A DNA stretch of 45,034 nucleotides from Desulfobacteraceae bacterium CG2_30_51_40 (GTDB lineage Bacteria > Desulfobacterota > DSM-4660 > Desulfatiglandales > Desulfatiglandaceae), in contig MNYJ01000123.1 of the NCBI GenBank assembly GCA_001874005.1, forward strand, positions 1-45,034, written 5' to 3'. How positions within the stretch are numbered: the first letter of the stretch is position 1; every line of letters begins with the position of its first letter. Of the stretch, positions 44,834 through 45,034 are shown piece after piece. The translations under genes and the position numbers were made by a program. Below the pieces are notes generated by a model. That model saw only the letters and a program-made list of their open reading frames with translations, searched no databases and was not told the origin of the DNA.

Positions 44834-45034
44834 ATGATGGAAAAGAAGAAAAGGCGTGAAGGCTTTACCCTGATAGAGTTGCTTATTGTCATGGTAATCC
44901 TGGGACTTCTGGCCGCACTGGTCGGGCCCAGGATGTTCGGGAAGGTGGGGTCAAGCAAATTAAAGGCGGCAAAGGCCCAGATATCCCTTCTTGAGACTGC
45001 CCTTGATACCTACAGGCTGGATGTCGGTAAGTAC
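44834..45034 (+). CDS. gspG: Major pseudopilin GspG, 3' end beyond the window
   Basis: The first 67 residues are visible. After a short charged leader (MMEKKKRREG) comes the prepilin cleavage site and hydrophobic helix (FTLIELLIVMVILGLLAALV), then GPRMFGKVGSSKLKAAKAQI, which is characteristic of GspG. Peptidase cleavage would occur between G and F. AAGGAG lies about 6 bp before ATG 44834. Order gspE-gspF-gspG matches type II secretion operons. Confidence 0.93.
   Translation, partial: MMEKKKRREGFTLIELLIVMVILGLLAALVGPRMFGKVGSSKLKAAKAQISLLETALDTYRLDVGKY

Overview
The window looks like a chromosomal segment of a sulfate-, sulfite- or thiosulfate-respiring (or sulfur-disproportionating) bacterium, most likely a member of the Desulfobacterota (former Deltaproteobacteria). 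The main reason is a reductive-type dsrA-dsrB-dsrD cluster at the left edge. The remaining gene content fits this: a sigma-54 two-component system, an FmdB zinc ribbon, a DUF6485-type cysteine protein, scattered pyrimidine genes and a type II secretion cluster. The exact lineage cannot be told from sequence reading alone. Nothing marks the window as plasmid or phage, and no transposase gene is present.

Layout. 1-2754: dsrA (5' end cut by the window), dsrB and dsrD, closed by an intrinsic terminator. 2845-4091: a TPR protein and a YkgJ-type cysteine-cluster protein, translationally coupled. 4072-6317 (minus): a coupled pair of unknown genes, one with a zinc ribbon plus helical repeats and one with faint kinase-like motifs. 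6379-9288 (minus): pyrR, an unknown 395-residue protein, a YjbQ protein, an FmdB zinc ribbon and a small unknown protein. 9710-12302: rnc, a radical SAM gene and era, tightly packed. 12402-15488 (minus): a histidine kinase and an NtrC-type regulator, then a candidate small RNA ending in a strong terminator. 15622-19428: a lone radical SAM gene, then purD, a DUF3108 protein and a small exported protein on the minus strand. 20080-26638: carB, a metallo-beta-lactamase-fold hydrolase, a GNAT protein, mdh and a small unknown gene. 26830-33322: a giant AsmA-like protein, a CDP-alcohol phosphatidyltransferase, an unknown protein, a small exported protein and der. 34041-39385: pyrG, an unknown gene, a TMTC-like membrane/TPR protein, a pyrE-like gene, tRNA-Pro(CGG) and a DUF6485 gene. 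40134-45034: a NusG paralogue, a nucleotide-sugar epimerase, and gspE-gspF-gspG (gspG cut by the window end).

The most striking non-genic structure is a family of 144-bp non-coding elements. Each has 18-bp terminal inverted repeats and identical 4-bp flanks (ATTT, AGTT, ATCT, AGAT), which is the signature of a miniature inverted-repeat transposable element (MITE). Four complete copies (19790, 26677, 33873, 40803) are all exactly 144 bp. One has inserted into an older, decayed copy, and two further remnants are visible. Almost the whole element is an imperfect palindrome. Three copies lie directly upstream of genes (carB, pyrG, an epimerase), and the carB copy lies between a good sigma-70-like promoter and the gene. 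A second family, of GC-rich REP-like palindromes of about 95 bp, sits at gene ends. A third, shorter family repeats the word GTTCAAAG.

Functionally the window combines terminal sulfite reduction (DsrAB with its activator DsrD), pyrimidine synthesis (pyrR, carB, pyrE, pyrG, all apart from each other), purine synthesis (purD), ribosome and RNA maturation (rnc, era, der), envelope biogenesis (AsmA-like, CDP-alcohol transferase, TMTC-like protein, epimerase with antiterminator) and protein secretion. TTG and GTG starts are frequent, so several gene starts given here differ from the longest possible reading frame.
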